Positions 37,239-48,597 of a stretch of DNA of 64,000 nucleotides are shown here, piece after piece. The notes under the pieces are model-generated. The model saw only the letters and a program-made list of their open reading frames with translations, searched no databases and was not told the DNA's origin. How positions within the stretch are numbered: the stretch's first letter is position 1; each line of letters opens with the position of its first letter. This DNA is from Bartonella sp. CM31XJBT (GTDB taxonomy: Bacteria; Pseudomonadota; Alphaproteobacteria; Rhizobiales; Rhizobiaceae): assembly GCF_028618555.1 (NCBI RefSeq), contig NZ_JAQITD010000007.1, positions 33,750 through 97,749 on the forward strand, written 5' to 3'. Position numbers and translations under genes: made by a program.

Positions 37239-37901
37239 ATGAGAAAAATATCTAAAGCAGGGCTTGCACTCATTAAACAATGGGAAGGATTGCGTTTACA
37301 TGCCTATAAAGATGCCATCGGGGTGTGGACAATCGGCTATGGTCATACCAACACGGCTGGCAAACCGTTCGTTCACAAGGGCATGATCATTACTGAAAAA
37401 CAAGCAGAAGAAGTTCTTTCTCAAGATTTAAGACAATTTGAGAATACCGTTGAAAAACATGTGCGGGTTTCCTTAACGGATGAACAATTCGCCGCGCTCG
37501 TATCGTTTTGCTATAATATAGGAACATCGGCTTTTTGTAATTCGACCCTGCTCAAAAAACTCAATAATGGCGAATATGAAGCCGTCCCTGCTGAGTTACA
37601 AAAGTGGACTAAAGCAGGAGGAAAACGTCTTCACGGTTTAGTGCACCGTCGTGCAGCAGAATCGGGATTATGGGCAAAAGGGGCTTATGTTTCTCCCAAC
37701 TACCAAACCGTAGAAACGCAAACACCCATGGGATTTTTCAAAGCAGAAGCGCTTACACCGATTATTGGTTCTTTTTCTGGACTTTGGGGCTTATTGGCAG
37801 GCAATGGTCCCATCCAATGGGCATTGGCAACCATTATGGTTTTAGCCGCCTGCGTTGGCATTTTCTTTGTGGCAAAACGGTTTCGGGAGCAGCGCTTATG
37901 A
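37239..37901 (+). CDS. Phage endolysin, GH24 lysozyme with C-terminal membrane helix
   Basis: 220 residues from ATG 37239, which has GGAG six bases upstream. It should cleave the glycan strands of peptidoglycan to release phage or phage-like particles. The GH24 pattern E-8x-D-5x-T is exact: E16 in QWEG, D25 in YKDA, T31 in VWTIGYGHT. The tail (about 150-220) has a membrane helix (ALATIMVLAACVGIFFVAKRF), which would keep the enzyme tethered or provide a holin-like function. The stop overlaps the next start (ATGA), so translation is coupled. Confidence 0.9.
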   Translation: MRKISKAGLALIKQWEGLRLHAYKDAIGVWTIGYGHTNTAGKPFVHKGMIITEKQAEEVLSQDLRQFENTVEKHVRVSLTDEQFAALVSFCYNIGTSAFCNSTLLKKLNNGEYEAVPAELQKWTKAGGKRLHGLVHRRAAESGLWAKGAYVSPNYQTVETQTPMGFFKAEALTPIIGSFSGLWGLLAGNGPIQWALATIMVLAACVGIFFVAKRFREQRL

Positions 37902-38134
37902 TGTGGTGGTTGAAAAAAAATCTGATGATAACAGGAGCGGCTCTGACCGCTTTTTTTATCGCTTTAGCAAAAGCTTTCACTCTTGGAAAGAAGGTTGAAC
38001 AACAAAAGCAAATAGAAAAAACGCTAAAGTCATCAACAACACGGCTAGAGGTGGAAAATGAAATTAATCAAAAAAGTGATGCTGATGTACGCGCTGCTCT
38101 TACTCACTGGTTGCGCGATAAAAACAATCAATGA
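37898..38134 (+). CDS. Putative inner-membrane spanin (Rz-like)
   Basis: 78 residues, start ATG 37898 overlapping the endolysin stop. N-terminal membrane helix (about 9-27: LMITGAALTAFFIALAKAF), then a charged coiled-coil stretch (GKKVEQQKQIEKTLKSSTTR). Position after the endolysin, signal-anchor topology and overlap with a lipoprotein gene in another frame fit an i-spanin, which helps fuse inner and outer membranes in phage lysis. Assigned from architecture, not from sequence similarity. Confidence 0.65.
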   Translation: MMWWLKKNLMITGAALTAFFIALAKAFTLGKKVEQQKQIEKTLKSSTTRLEVENEINQKSDADVRAALTHWLRDKNNQ

Positions 38135-38270
38135 GCCTTTTTCTTGCGTTGGTTGGATGCCCATTTATTTAGACAAAAAAGATCTCAATATCATCAGTTC
38201 AAATCTCGCAAGAGATATTTTAAAGCATAACAAACAAGGGGAAGGCTTGTGTGGGTGGAAACATGGCTAG
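38058..38270 (+). CDS. Putative outer-membrane spanin lipoprotein (Rz1-like)
   Basis: 70 residues, ATG 38058 behind GAGGTGGAAA, beginning inside the Rz-like gene in another frame. Signal peptide with lipobox LLLLTGC (lipidated Cys 19). The mature part (FSCVGWMPIYLDKKD...ILKHNKQGEGLCGW) resembles small lipoproteins next to lysozymes in Hyphomicrobiales phages. The embedded position is typical of spanin pairs. Confidence 0.7.
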   Translation: MKLIKKVMLMYALLLLTGCAIKTINEPFSCVGWMPIYLDKKDLNIISSNLARDILKHNKQGEGLCGWKHG

Positions 38271-38463
38271 AAAAAAAACAGAGCTTACAGAAAAGGAAAA
38301 AGAAATCCTACAAGAAATCATCACAACGTATAAAAGTGTAAAAATGATGTCACGCTATACGAAGTGGATTATATTCATCATTTTCTTATTAGCACTTGAT
38401 TTTTCACGGATCATAGATGTGCTGGGAAGTATTTTTACACAAAAATCGAATATTCAGCTCTAA
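38263..38463 (+). CDS. Small membrane protein of the lysis cassette (holin or antiholin candidate)
   Basis: 66 residues from ATG 38263, behind GGTGGAAAC, overlapping the end of the spanin lipoprotein gene by 8 bases. A charged N-terminal helix (TELTEKEKEILQEIITTYKSVK) precedes one membrane helix (about 36-55). Its place in the cassette suggests a holin-related role, but nothing in the sequence proves it. Confidence 0.5.
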   Translation: MARKKTELTEKEKEILQEIITTYKSVKMMSRYTKWIIFIIFLLALDFSRIIDVLGSIFTQKSNIQL

Positions 38464-38476
38464 AATAAATAAAAAA

Positions 38477-38572
38477 CGTGAGACGTGTTAAATCTTTTTT
38501 TAAAATATAAAAAGCCATTCGTTATTTTTTGAAAACACGGAGATTTTATTGATGATTTTTTCACGTCTCACG
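38477..38572. repeat. Perfect 11-bp inverted repeat, arms 74 bp apart
   Basis: CGTGAGACGTG at 38477-38487 and CACGTCTCACG at 38562-38572, just after the lysis cassette. The intervening DNA is A+T-rich. It may be a long-range hairpin, a protein-binding pair, or an element end. Confidence 0.6.
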
Positions 38573-38889
38573 AGAAATTTTTACACGCCTCACAAACGTC
38601 GTGCTCTTCACAAACGCTTTCATGAAATGAATTTAAGGGCATGAAGAGAGATTTTTAACCAACGCGTAAGTCAGCAACTTTGGTAACATAAGAAAAGGAT
38701 CATACCAACGTACATTTTTTTAATAAACTATTGATATCCAAATGATTTTATACTCTTCATAAATAGCATTGCCAAGAATTTGTATTAAAAGACATTTCTT
38801 TTAAAGAAGCGCATAAACAAGCAATGTAATGGTAGCCTTACATAAAACTTCTCATCTTTACGTTGAATAAAAAAGCAAGCCGGCTCCTC

Positions 38890-39108
38890 CCACCCTCCCA
38901 ATGCCCTGCCTCTCAATTTCCACCCTCCCAATTCCCTGCCTCCCACCAATGCCCTGCCTCTCAATGCCCTGCCTCTCAATGCCCTGCCTCCCAATGCCCT
39001 GCCTCTCAATGCCCTGCCTCTCAATGCCCTGCCTCCCAATGCCCTGCCTCCCAATGCCCTGCCTCCCAATGCCCTGCCTCCCAATGCCCTGCCTCCCAAT
39101 GCCCTTAT
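38890..39108. repeat. 15-bp minisatellite, about 14 units
   Basis: CAATGCCCTGCCTCC or CAATGCCCTGCCTCT repeated head to tail. Both strands show false open frames (CPASQ or RALGG repeats). Confidence 0.95.
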
Positions 39109-39142
39109 GTTCTATGCATAAAGGTCAAGTTGAAGAGAATAT

Positions 39143-39340
39143 ATGGAAAATCCTTGGTTCGAAAATATGAAAAGAAGGCATGAGGCTACAACAGAATTTC
39201 GCGTGCCTTTATCATCAGAAGCATTAAAAATTCTAAAACAAGCGCGCCTACTGTCTCGTAATGATTTTTTTCGGCTACCTGTCATGGTCCCCTTAGCTCA
39301 AAAATTGCTCCCCACTCAAGAATTTTCTGTCACAATATAG
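39143..39340 (+). pseudogene. Tyrosine integrase fragment (catalytic domain start)
   Basis: 65 codons containing MKRRHEATTEFRVPLSSEAL and ILKQARLLSRNDF. In P4-type integrases this is the strand region (RMKM..H.VPLS.QAL.IL....) just after the first catalytic Arg. The remainder, including the HxxR and Tyr motifs, is absent. It marks a decayed integrase at the end of the phage-derived segment. Confidence 0.6.
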
Positions 39341-39990
39341 GCAACAAACAGAACTTGAGTATAACAACATGGGTTTGGCTCCAATTTAGGTGATGAGCTT
39401 ACCGAAAAAAAGATGAGAGCAAGGCGAAAAATTAGCTTTTATCTTTAAGCTTCTCAAATGGAGCAGTCTCCCCATTTCAGAGATCAACGAAACAGAGAGA
39501 TGCTTATTCTCCTATGCAAAAGCTTGAAATACCAGCATCTTATTCATAAAAAAACAACCCAGCCCCATCATGCTCTTTTCAACTCTGTCTTTCCAACGCT
39601 CAATAGGTACTAACTCTTAGCTACTGACTCTTCTTAGCTACTGACTTTTAATGATTGCGTTGGTTCATAAAACCGTAGTGACCTCTCACCTTATGAAGCA
39701 CAAACACAGGATTTTTTAACGGTGCATACATAAACCTAAAATGAAAAAATAGAACTGCATTAGGAATAAATGACTATAAATCAAAGAGTTATATTTTTAT
39801 TAGCACAATATTTTCAAAGGAAACCACGATCCCCACACAATAGAAACATTTCATAAAAACAAGAGAAAAAGCTATGGATTAAGAGTGAGCTTCATTCACA
39901 ATGACGGTAGATCAACCAGAGGAGAGTAGAACAATCCTATAAGATAAAGAAACTGTCATAAAAGGAAAATTCGTATGAACAAAAGAAATA
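39341..39990. other. No gene recognised
   Basis: A+T-rich spacer between the integrase fragment and the duplicated groEL ends. A small direct repeat (TTAGCTACTGACT) is at 39618-39645. Confidence 0.55.
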
Positions 39991-39994
39991 TATA

Positions 39995-40545
39995 AAAAAA
40001 CGGGCACAGAAGACCCGTTTCTTTATTACTTCTATGGAATAAGAGCTTAGAAATCCATTCCGCCCATTCCACCCATTCCGCCAGCAGGCATCGGAGGCAT
40101 TGGTGTATCTTTCTTTGGAACTTCAGCAACCATTGCTTCTGTTGTGATCAGAAGGCTCGCAATTGAAGCCGCATTCTGAAGAGCAGAACGCACAAACTTT
40201 CACAGGATCAACAATTCTTGAAAGCAATCAAATCACCAAATTCACCGGCTGAAAAACATGAAAAAGCATAAAAAAAAACGGGCACAGAAGACCCGTTTCT
40301 TTATTACTTCTATGGAATAAGAGCTTAGAAATCCATTCCGCCCATTCCACCCATTCCACCAGCAGGCATCGGAGGCATTGGTGTATCTTTCTTTGGAACT
40401 TCAGCAACCTTTGCTTCTGTTGTGATCAGAAGGCTCGCAATTGAAGCCGCATTCTGAAGAGCAGAACGCAAAAACTTTCACAGGATCAACAATTCTTGAA
40501 AGCAATCAAATCACCAAATTCACCGGTTGAAAAACATGAAAAAGC
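39995..40545 (-). pseudogene. Two tandem copies of the groEL 3' end plus terminator
   Basis: Blocks of about 277 bp (roughly 39995-40272 and 40273-40549) each contain the groEL terminator hairpin and the last ~65 codons of groEL, including the GGMGGMDF end. Coding similarity stops at the same place in each (after the ATCAACAATTC word), with frameshifts (for example an extra base in CAAACTTTCACAGG). Copy 2 is slightly closer to the real gene. Confidence 0.9.
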
Positions 40546-40576
40546 ATAAAAAAAACGGGCACAGAAGACCCGTTTC
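40546..40576 (-). terminator. groEL intrinsic terminator
   Basis: On the minus strand AACGGGTCTTCTGTGCCCGTT folds with a 6-bp stem (AACGGG/CCCGTT) followed by a run of T. Copies of it lie near 39998 and 40275 with the duplicated gene ends. Confidence 0.85.
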
Positions 40577-40600
40577 TTTATTATTTCTATGGAAAAGAGC

Positions 40601-42244
<1,644 letters not shown>

Positions 42245-42302
42245 TTAATTTCTCCTTGGAGTTTTCTCAAAATAGTACACAATGAAAAATTAAGTGCTTC
42301 AA

Positions 42303-42599
42303 TTAGCCCATAATTCCCATAATGTCAGATTCTTTCATGATGAGGAGGTCTTCCCCATTAATCTTGACTTCAGTCCCAGACCATTTTCCAAAGAGGATAC
42401 GGTCTCCTGTTTTAACCTCTAAAGGCACACGCTTGCCGTTATCATCGAGAGCGCCATTGCCAACAGCAATTACTTCGCCTTCTTGGGGTTTTTCTTTTGC
42501 TGTATCAGGGATGATAATCCCACCAGCCGTTTTATTTTCAGATTCAACCCGACGGACAACGACACGGTCGTGAAGTGGGCGGAATTGTATATTAGCCAT
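42303..42599 (-). CDS. groES: Co-chaperonin GroES
   Basis: 98 residues, full length. The heptameric lid of GroEL: N-terminal [16 protein letters not shown], the mobile loop with GGIIIPD (about 25-33), and KSGTEVK-type roof and C-terminal [11 protein letters not shown] strands. ATG 42599 with AAGGA upstream. First gene of the operon, under a CIRCE operator. Confidence 0.99.
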   Translation of the reverse strand: MANIQFRPLHDRVVVRRVESENKTAGGIIIPDTAKEKPQEGEVIAVGNGALDDNGKRVPLEVKTGDRILFGKWSGTEVKINGEDLLIMKESDIMGIMG

Positions 42600-42650
42600 G
42601 TTTTAAATCCTTAAAACTGAACATAATTGCATTAATCTTAAAAGTTCTTG

Positions 42651-42677
42651 CTAGCACTCATAGCTTGAGAGTGCTAG
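42651..42677 (-). promoter_or_regulatory. CIRCE operator (HrcA site) of groES-groEL
   Basis: CTAGCACTC, nine-base spacer, GAGTGCTAG: the 9-9-9 CIRCE form, about 50 bases upstream of groES. HrcA should repress the operon until heat shock. Confidence 0.95.
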
Positions 42678-42825
42678 TATGAGTTAGATATAAAATCGGC
42701 ATCTCTCAATGTCAAGAATAGCCTAAAAATAATTTCTCTAAATGAAGCTTCAAAGTCTTGCCTCTTATTGCACTTTCGCGTTATCTATCTTTTTTAAGAA
42801 CCCGTGAACAAAAAAGGATCTTATC

Positions 42826-44214
42826 ATGGTTGAAACACGTCAGGAAACGGATAGCTTTGGAACAATTTCGGTACGTCAAGATCGTTATTGGGGCGCACAA
42901 ACTGAACGTTCTCTGCATAATTTTAATATTGGCAGTGAAAAGCAGCCTCTTGCCATCATCTATGCCTTAGTTCTTGTCAAAAAAGCTGCAGCTGTTGTAA
43001 ATATGGACAAAGGAAAACTACCAGAAAACATTGGAAAAGCAATTATTGCCGCCGCCGATGAAGTGCTTGCCGGCGATTTTGATACGCATTTTCCACTCTC
43101 CGTTTGGCAAACAGGTTCTGGCACACAAAGCAATATGAATGTCAATGAAGTCATTGCTAATCGTGCGAGTAAGATTTTGGGAGGAAAACTTGGAAGCAAA
43201 AAACCAGTTCATCCCAATGACCATGTCAATATGAGTCAATCATCGAACGATTCCTTTCCCACAGCGCTTCACATTGCCACCACGTTGCAAACACGCCAAC
43301 ACTTACTACCAATCCTTGAAGCTCTTATTGCTACATTAAAACAAAAAGAGCAAGAATTTGCAGACATCATTAAAATCGGCCGCACCCATACCCAAGATGC
43401 AACGCCTTTAACCTTAGGGCAAGAATTTTCAGGCTATCGTGCCGCATTAGAAGCCAATCTTCAGCGCATTGAAAATGCTCTAACCGATGTCCACATGCTT
43501 GCTCAAGGTGGCACGGCTGTTGGCACAGGGCTGAATGCACCCAAAGGTTTTGACATTGCTTTTGCGCAAACAGTAAGCGCTCTCACAGGCATAACGTTCC
43601 AAACTGCCAGCAATAAATTTGAAGCACTCGCCCATCATGGCGCCCTTGCGCATTTCCACGGGAGCTTGAATGCTCTTGCTGCTGATCTGTTTAAAATTGC
43701 CAATGACATTCGGTTTTTAGGCTCTGGTCCACGTTCCGGTTTAGGGGAACTCAGTCTTCCCGAAAATGAACCCGGATCTTCTATTATGCCCGGCAAAGTC
43801 AACCCCACACAATGTGAAGCCTTAACCATGGTCGCATGCCAAGTCTTTGGCAATCATACCAGCGTAACCTTTGCCGCAAGCCAAGGACATTTTGAACTCA
43901 ACGTTTATAAACCTGTTATTGGCTATAACGTTTTACAATCAATTACCCTTCTTGGTGATTGCATGCGTTCCTTTGATATGCATTGCATTCAAGGATTACG
44001 GGCCAATCGCGTTCATATTCACTCGCTCATGGAGCGCTCACTCATGTTAGTCACAGCTCTTGCACCAGAAATTGGCTATGAAAAAGCTGCTGAAATTGCC
44101 AAAGCAGCGCATAAAAATGATACAACTTTGCGCACCGAAGCATTAAAAGCAGGCGTTTTTGTAGAGGATTATGACCGATTAGTTGATCCCAAAAAGATGA
44201 TTGCTCCCCAATAA
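42826..44214 (+). CDS. fumC: Fumarate hydratase class II
   Basis: 462 residues. Converts fumarate to malate in the citric acid cycle as a tetramer. The family signature [13 protein letters not shown] (about 316-328) includes the mobile SS loop; the earlier [13 protein letters not shown] and [14 protein letters not shown] regions form the active site with TH of [13 protein letters not shown] 42826 is preceded by AAAAAAGGATCTTATC. Divergent from groES, with the promoters between. A decayed internal piece lies 1 kb downstream. Confidence 0.98.
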   Translation: MVETRQETDSFGTISVRQDRYWGAQTERSLHNFNIGSEKQPLAIIYALVLVKKAAAVVNMDKGKLPENIGKAIIAAADEVLAGDFDTHFPLSVWQTGSGTQSNMNVNEVIANRASKILGGKLGSKKPVHPNDHVNMSQSSNDSFPTALHIATTLQTRQHLLPILEALIATLKQKEQEFADIIKIGRTHTQDATPLTLGQEFSGYRAALEANLQRIENALTDVHMLAQGGTAVGTGLNAPKGFDIAFAQTVSALTGITFQTASNKFEALAHHGALAHFHGSLNALAADLFKIANDIRFLGSGPRSGLGELSLPENEPGSSIMPGKVNPTQCEALTMVACQVFGNHTSVTFAASQGHFELNVYKPVIGYNVLQSITLLGDCMRSFDMHCIQGLRANRVHIHSLMERSLMLVTALAPEIGYEKAAEIAKAAHKNDTTLRTEALKAGVFVEDYDRLVDPKKMIAPQ

Positions 44215-44277
44215 AACCAATAAACAACCCACTAAAAAAGATGCAAATATCTTAAAACCAATCTGTCTGTCAAAAGA

Positions 44278-44299
44278 ATCGGGGTGCAAACACCCCGAT
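44278..44299 (+). terminator. Hairpin after fumC
   Basis: ATCGGGGTG, CAAA loop, CACCCCGAT: a 9-bp perfect stem 63 bases after the stop codon. No T run follows, so termination strength is uncertain. Confidence 0.6.
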
Positions 44300-44639
44300 G
44301 ATGACCGATAACAATTACCCACAGCGTTCATTTTAGGCTCTGGTCCGCATTTATGCTATGGATGGTTTTGTTTCTTACGTTGTACTTAAAAGACACAACG
44401 GCTTTGGAAAGGAATGGGGCTTTGGAAAGGAGTGGATAGTCATGGCTCAACACCCAATGGCTATACTGGCAGAAAGTGATTTAAATGGATATGATCTTAA
44501 GGTGTTTTCATTCTAGCTTCACGTCTTGATTTTGAAAATCAATTAGCTATCAACCAAACAGAATGAGCTCAAAAAAATCAGTATTAATAGACATAATTTC
44601 AATCGAAGTATAAAGATTAATGAATTCATAGTAGTTACG

Positions 44640-45180
44640 CTTTACAATGTTATCATTATTGATACATTCTGTAGGTAGCTCTTGTCTCAATGAGATGATG
44701 TATTGATTTATAATGATCATCTAGCGTTATCCATATTGAATGAGAATTCTGAATACCGTAAGATTTCCTCCTTTTAAATCTGTCCCATGTTGCATCAATC
44801 AAAATCACTGACTTGCACATTATAAGCGGAATGAATGTGTGGATAGAAATTGTAGAAGGTAAGGACTAAAAACGCATCTAATGAAATCGCCTCAAGTGCC
44901 AAGGGCTGTCACAGTACCCACGAACAGGAAAAAATAATGGTACCGGCTTGCTCCTTTATAAAGCATAGAGATAGGGGTGCTTAATAGATTTATCATGATA
45001 CCATTCATGCGCCACCATCGTGAAATGGATTTAGGAGTATTGAGAGATGTTTCCTTTATAAAGCATAGAGATAGGGGTGCTCAATGGATTTATCATGATA
45101 CCATTCACAATCGCTGTCGTGAAATGGGTTTGGGAACATTGAAAGACGTCTCCTTATGAAGCATAAAGATAGGGGTGCTC
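44640..45180 (+). repeat. Dispersed repeat: decayed integrase N-terminus and flank (copy 3)
   Basis: The best preserved copy. After the flank (CATGTTGCATCAATCAA near 44793), text reads in pieces CQGLSQ (44908), ALLYKA...RDRGA-QWIY-HDTIH, then CREMGLGTLKDVSL (about 45110-45155). An upstream tandem half copy reads HREMDLGVLRDVSF (about 45015-45055). These match YKRKDGGAQWIYRYTIHGRR and REMGLGSLRDVSLKQA of P4-type integrases. Confidence 0.7.
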
Positions 45181-45184
45181 AATA

Positions 45185-45455
45185 GAGGAACAGCTGCTGG
45201 AAAAAAACTCAATGCACCGAAAGGTTTTGGCCTTTGCTGAAACAATCAGCTCTCTGACAGAGATATCCTTGACAGCTCGCAAGAAATTTGAGGCATTTGC
45301 CTATCATGGCGCCCTCACCCATTTCCACAAAAACCTGAGTGTACGCACTAATCTCTTTAAAGTTAATCTCTTAAAAATTGCCAACGACATTCATTTTTTA
45401 GGCTCTTATCCACGTTCCGACTTTAAGCGAACGGAAAGGAGAGTTTATCGTTTTA
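45185..45455 (+). pseudogene. fumC internal fragment
   Basis: About 265 bp corresponding to fumC 43505-43755: GTAAGKKLNAPKGFG, KKFEAFAYHGALTHFH and LLKIANDIHFLGSYPRSDF are recognisable. It begins and ends inside fumC, contains small indels, and joins directly to the decayed integrase text at its left. A further 20-base piece (TTTTAGGCTCTGGTCC) is at 44330. Confidence 0.85.
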
Positions 45456-46088
45456 CATGGTATATGAGAAAGCCCATGAAACTTTAGATTCTCGCACTTT
45501 GTTCCTTCTTATTCTTCGTATTTTATTCAATCAATCAAAACTATTCGCCAAACAAAACTATTAGCTTGGATTGTCATACGAAAAAGTGGCATATAGATAC
45601 AAAAGAAATAAAGTCGCTCATCCTCTCAAGTACTCAAAAGGCTATCGCAATACAAAGCTACACAATATCAGAAACAAGCAAAGAATATGATAAAAAATAT
45701 GATGGTGCCAATATGCATTTTACCACTAATTGAATATTAAGCACAACAATATCCGTCATAACGGATAATATCTTTAATACTAAATAACAAAGGGTGATTT
45801 TAATCTATAAAATAATAGTTTCTTAAATAAATCAAAGGCTTATTTACCATACTTTTTTCCAAAACTATAAAGAACACGCAGGGAACATTGAAAGAGTTTA
45901 CAAAAAAACCTTAAAAATTAATACCTATGCGGAATAATAACACGAAACCAGGTTTTGAAAACGCTTTAATATGGGTAATTATAGATTTTTTGAGTATTTT
46001 AATTTTCATAATGATATTAAATATAGATTTCTTTAACCAATTTATATATAATACACTTTGTATCCGAAATAAATTGGGGACGTTTTTT
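45456..46088. other. No gene; upstream region of the hemin-binding protein gene
   Basis: A+T-rich, several short runs. The frame of the next gene is open back to 45927 but that extension is A+T-rich and lacks a ribosome-binding site, so it is treated as leader. Confidence 0.55.
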
Positions 46089-46979
46089 ATGAAAACAAAA
46101 TGTTTAATTGCACTATCTATTTTCACTTTCATTACCACTTCAACAGCGCAAGCAGCAGATACGGTAATCTTTGAGCAATCAAAACCGAAAGTTTCATTGC
46201 AAAATGATTCATCATCACATATCTCACCGGTTACTGTTTCTGCGCCTTTTTCTTGGTCTGGTTTTTATTTTGGGGGACAAATTGGATATTTTTCCAGTAA
46301 AAATACTCTAAATTACGCACAAGACGCCAGGGATGGAAAATGGGCTTGGGTTGATAGAGATTTATCACCGAAACCGTCAGGATTGAGAGCAGGTTTGTAT
46401 GCAGGTTCTAATATTGATCTGGGAGATAACCTTGTTTTCGGTTTTGATACGGACATAGTCTGGTCTGGGAAGAAAAGCACCCAAACAGACAATGGAAAGA
46501 AAATTCTATATGAATTAGACTCTATTAACATTGCCTTTAAAGAAGCTGGGATTCCTATCAAAAAACCTGTAGCTCAGGATGAAACGATACCCAACTATGG
46601 TGACATTGTTATCAGCAGTGTAACATTGAAAGAAACATGGTCTGGTGCTGCGCGCGCGCGTATTGGTTTTGCTTCCCATCGTCTTATGCCTTATATTGCA
46701 GGGGGTGTAGCCTATACACAAATGCAATATATCATGTCACTTTTATTAAAATCGCAAGAAGGTCCGACAATTTTTGCTTCTGGCAACGTGTTAGATGAGA
46801 CAAAAACAATGTTTGGTTACACTATTGGTGGTGGTTTTGATCTTGCAATGACAGATAATATCATTATGCGTACAGAATATCGTTATTCAGATTTTTTTAA
46901 AAAGAAATTTGCAAACGATAACCTTAAAATTTCTTCTCAAACGCATGATGTTCGCTTTGGCATTGCTTATAAATTCTAA
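46089..46979 (+). CDS. Hemin-binding outer-membrane protein (Hbp / Omp25-31 family)
   Basis: 296 residues from ATG 46089, with TTGGGGAC upstream and a clear signal peptide MKTKCLIALSIFTF...AQA cut before AD. The mature protein is an eight-stranded-barrel type: PFSWSGFYFGGQIGY after the signal, alternating strands, GYTIGGGFDLAMTDNIIMRTEYRY and a C-terminal RFGIAYKF ending in Phe. In Bartonella such proteins bind haem at the surface and are regulated by iron and haem through Irr. Which of the Hbp paralogues this is cannot be told. Monocistronic, with its own terminator. Confidence 0.88.
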   Translation: MKTKCLIALSIFTFITTSTAQAADTVIFEQSKPKVSLQNDSSSHISPVTVSAPFSWSGFYFGGQIGYFSSKNTLNYAQDARDGKWAWVDRDLSPKPSGLRAGLYAGSNIDLGDNLVFGFDTDIVWSGKKSTQTDNGKKILYELDSINIAFKEAGIPIKKPVAQDETIPNYGDIVISSVTLKETWSGAARARIGFASHRLMPYIAGGVAYTQMQYIMSLLLKSQEGPTIFASGNVLDETKTMFGYTIGGGFDLAMTDNIIMRTEYRYSDFFKKKFANDNLKISSQTHDVRFGIAYKF

Positions 46980-47003
46980 GTTTTGTAGAAAAATTAAACG
47001 ATT

Positions 47004-47032
47004 AAAAAACCCTGTTAAAAACGGGGTTTTTT
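47004..47032 (+). terminator. Intrinsic terminator of the hbp gene
   Basis: AAAAACCCTGTT and AACGGGGTTTTT pair with one G-T wobble and are followed by T residues, 25 bases after the stop. Confidence 0.85.
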
Positions 47033-47700
47033 AATGCCCCTTTACCCTTAAAAAGACGCAGATTCTAAAAACTAGGACTAAACTATAAAATAGTCATGAA
47101 ACAATAAAGCCTCTCCCTCTTTTAAAGCAAGCTCCTATCCTCTCACCCTTTCGTGTAATGCATATGGAATATAAAAGCTTTACCACCACACCACTGGGGC
47201 CATCGTAAAATAAATGAGCGCCGTTATGTAAGAGATATTTCTTTAAAAGAAATATGGATATTGTGCATCAATTGCAATTTTATAGGCTGATGTTAACTTG
47301 GCCTCTCCTCTCTCGAAGGATAAAGCTTTCAAAAACCATTTTTAAACACCCATTTTTAAACACCATATCCGTTTGTAAAAACACAAAAACTCTGGGAGAC
47401 TCTTGGGACGGACTCTTGGGACAGTCTCCTCTGGGCTCCTCCTCATGGAATGCCCTTAAGCCTAAAGCAAGACAAACACACTGAAGAATATTCAACACAC
47501 AGCGAAAAAATACTGTAACGTTTCAAGGAAGTATGCCCTATATTACCACACTTCAAACGACAGTATTTTACAGCTATTGTATGCCAGAGTGGAGAAAGGA
47601 TATTGCGGTTTTCTGTTTATGTAATTTCTGTAACGGGGAGACAGCTTCATTTGGAGAGAACATGAAGTTGTCAAGGTAAAAAACCAATTTCCAACCTTAC
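47033..47700. other. No intact gene; repeat debris
   Basis: Contains weak traces of the integrase repeat (TATGTAAGAGATATTTCTTT near 47224) and of the dispersed word seen at 8750 and 51320 (ACACTTCAAACGACAGTATT near 47548). A minus frame at 47280-47498 is not supported. Confidence 0.5.
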
Positions 47701-48310
47701 CATTTCCCTCTGCTTTACAACTTTCAAAAGCCTCTAAAGCACTATTTTTTTAAACCTCTAAAACTCTGTCTTTTAAAGAGTGGAGATTACGCATTGCCTC
47801 ATGCTTTTGTTGCTCACATATCTTTTTGGCGATCCCCCTCATGTCATACGACAACTCTTCAAACCAAACACACTCAAATTCAAGACACTTTGGTTGCCAA
47901 TGCACATGCGTGTTTTAAAGAAACATCTCTCAAAACCCTCAAGCCCATTTTGCGACAGCACCTACAAGAATATAAAATCTATAAAGCCTCTAAAGCACTA
48001 TTTTTTAAACCTCTAAAACTCTGTCTTTTAAAGAGTGGAGATTACGCATTGCCTCATGCTTTTGTTGCTCACATATCTTTTTGGCGATCACGCCCCTCAT
48101 GTCATACGACAACGCTTCAAACCAAACACACTCAAATTCAAGACACTTTGGTTGCCAACTCACATGCGTGTTTTAAAGAAACATCTCTCAAAACCCTCAA
48201 GCCCATTTTGCGACAGCACCTACAAGAATATAAAATCTATAGAGCACCATCTCTACACTTCATAAAAGTGCAAGCTGGCACCATCCATCATACACTTTAC
48301 CTCCAATGAT
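47700..48310 (-). repeat. Two 255-bp tandem copies of a decayed integrase fragment
   Basis: Units begin near 47727 and 47982. On the minus strand, across frameshifts, each reads YRFYILVGAVAK, MGLRVLRDVSLKHACALAT and, further on, KHEAMRNLHSLKD. These are the end of the arm-binding domain and the following linker of a P4-type integrase. The 171-codon plus-strand open frame through both units is antisense. Confidence 0.65.
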
Positions 48311-48597
48311 GCCCTTGAAACGGCATAAGAGGCATTTTTATTCATTTTTGTAAAATTTCACTCCACGCGAGCTCATCTAGCTTGTAACGTACGAGCGACA
48401 TGATTTTGGTTGATTTACTATAAGCAGACTTGAAATGAGAAAATCCTACGGTATTCGAGGTTTTTCATTCAACATGCAAAACATTGAACACGGTCTATAA
48501 ATCCCATGTTTTATAAATCCCCCCATGTTTTATAAATCCCATGTTTTATAAACCAAAGTGATGCGCCATAACAGGATCAAGGGAAATATTTATGAGA
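48311..48597. other. Spacer before the tRNA gene
   Basis: Holds another trace of the integrase flank (TTGAAATGAGAAAATCCTAC at 48430) and a short triplicated word (ATGTTTTATAAATCCC at 48500-48550). The position next to a tRNA fits an old attachment region. Confidence 0.45.

Noticed and set aside
38785..39183. CPASQ and RALGG repeat proteins on both strands
   Set aside because: Artefacts of the 15-bp minisatellite.
45927..46088. N-terminal extension of the hemin-binding protein
   Set aside because: The clear signal peptide and ribosome-binding site place the start at 46089.
47794..48309. 171-codon plus-strand open frame with two internal repeats
   Set aside because: It is antisense to two decayed integrase fragments and has no ribosome-binding site.
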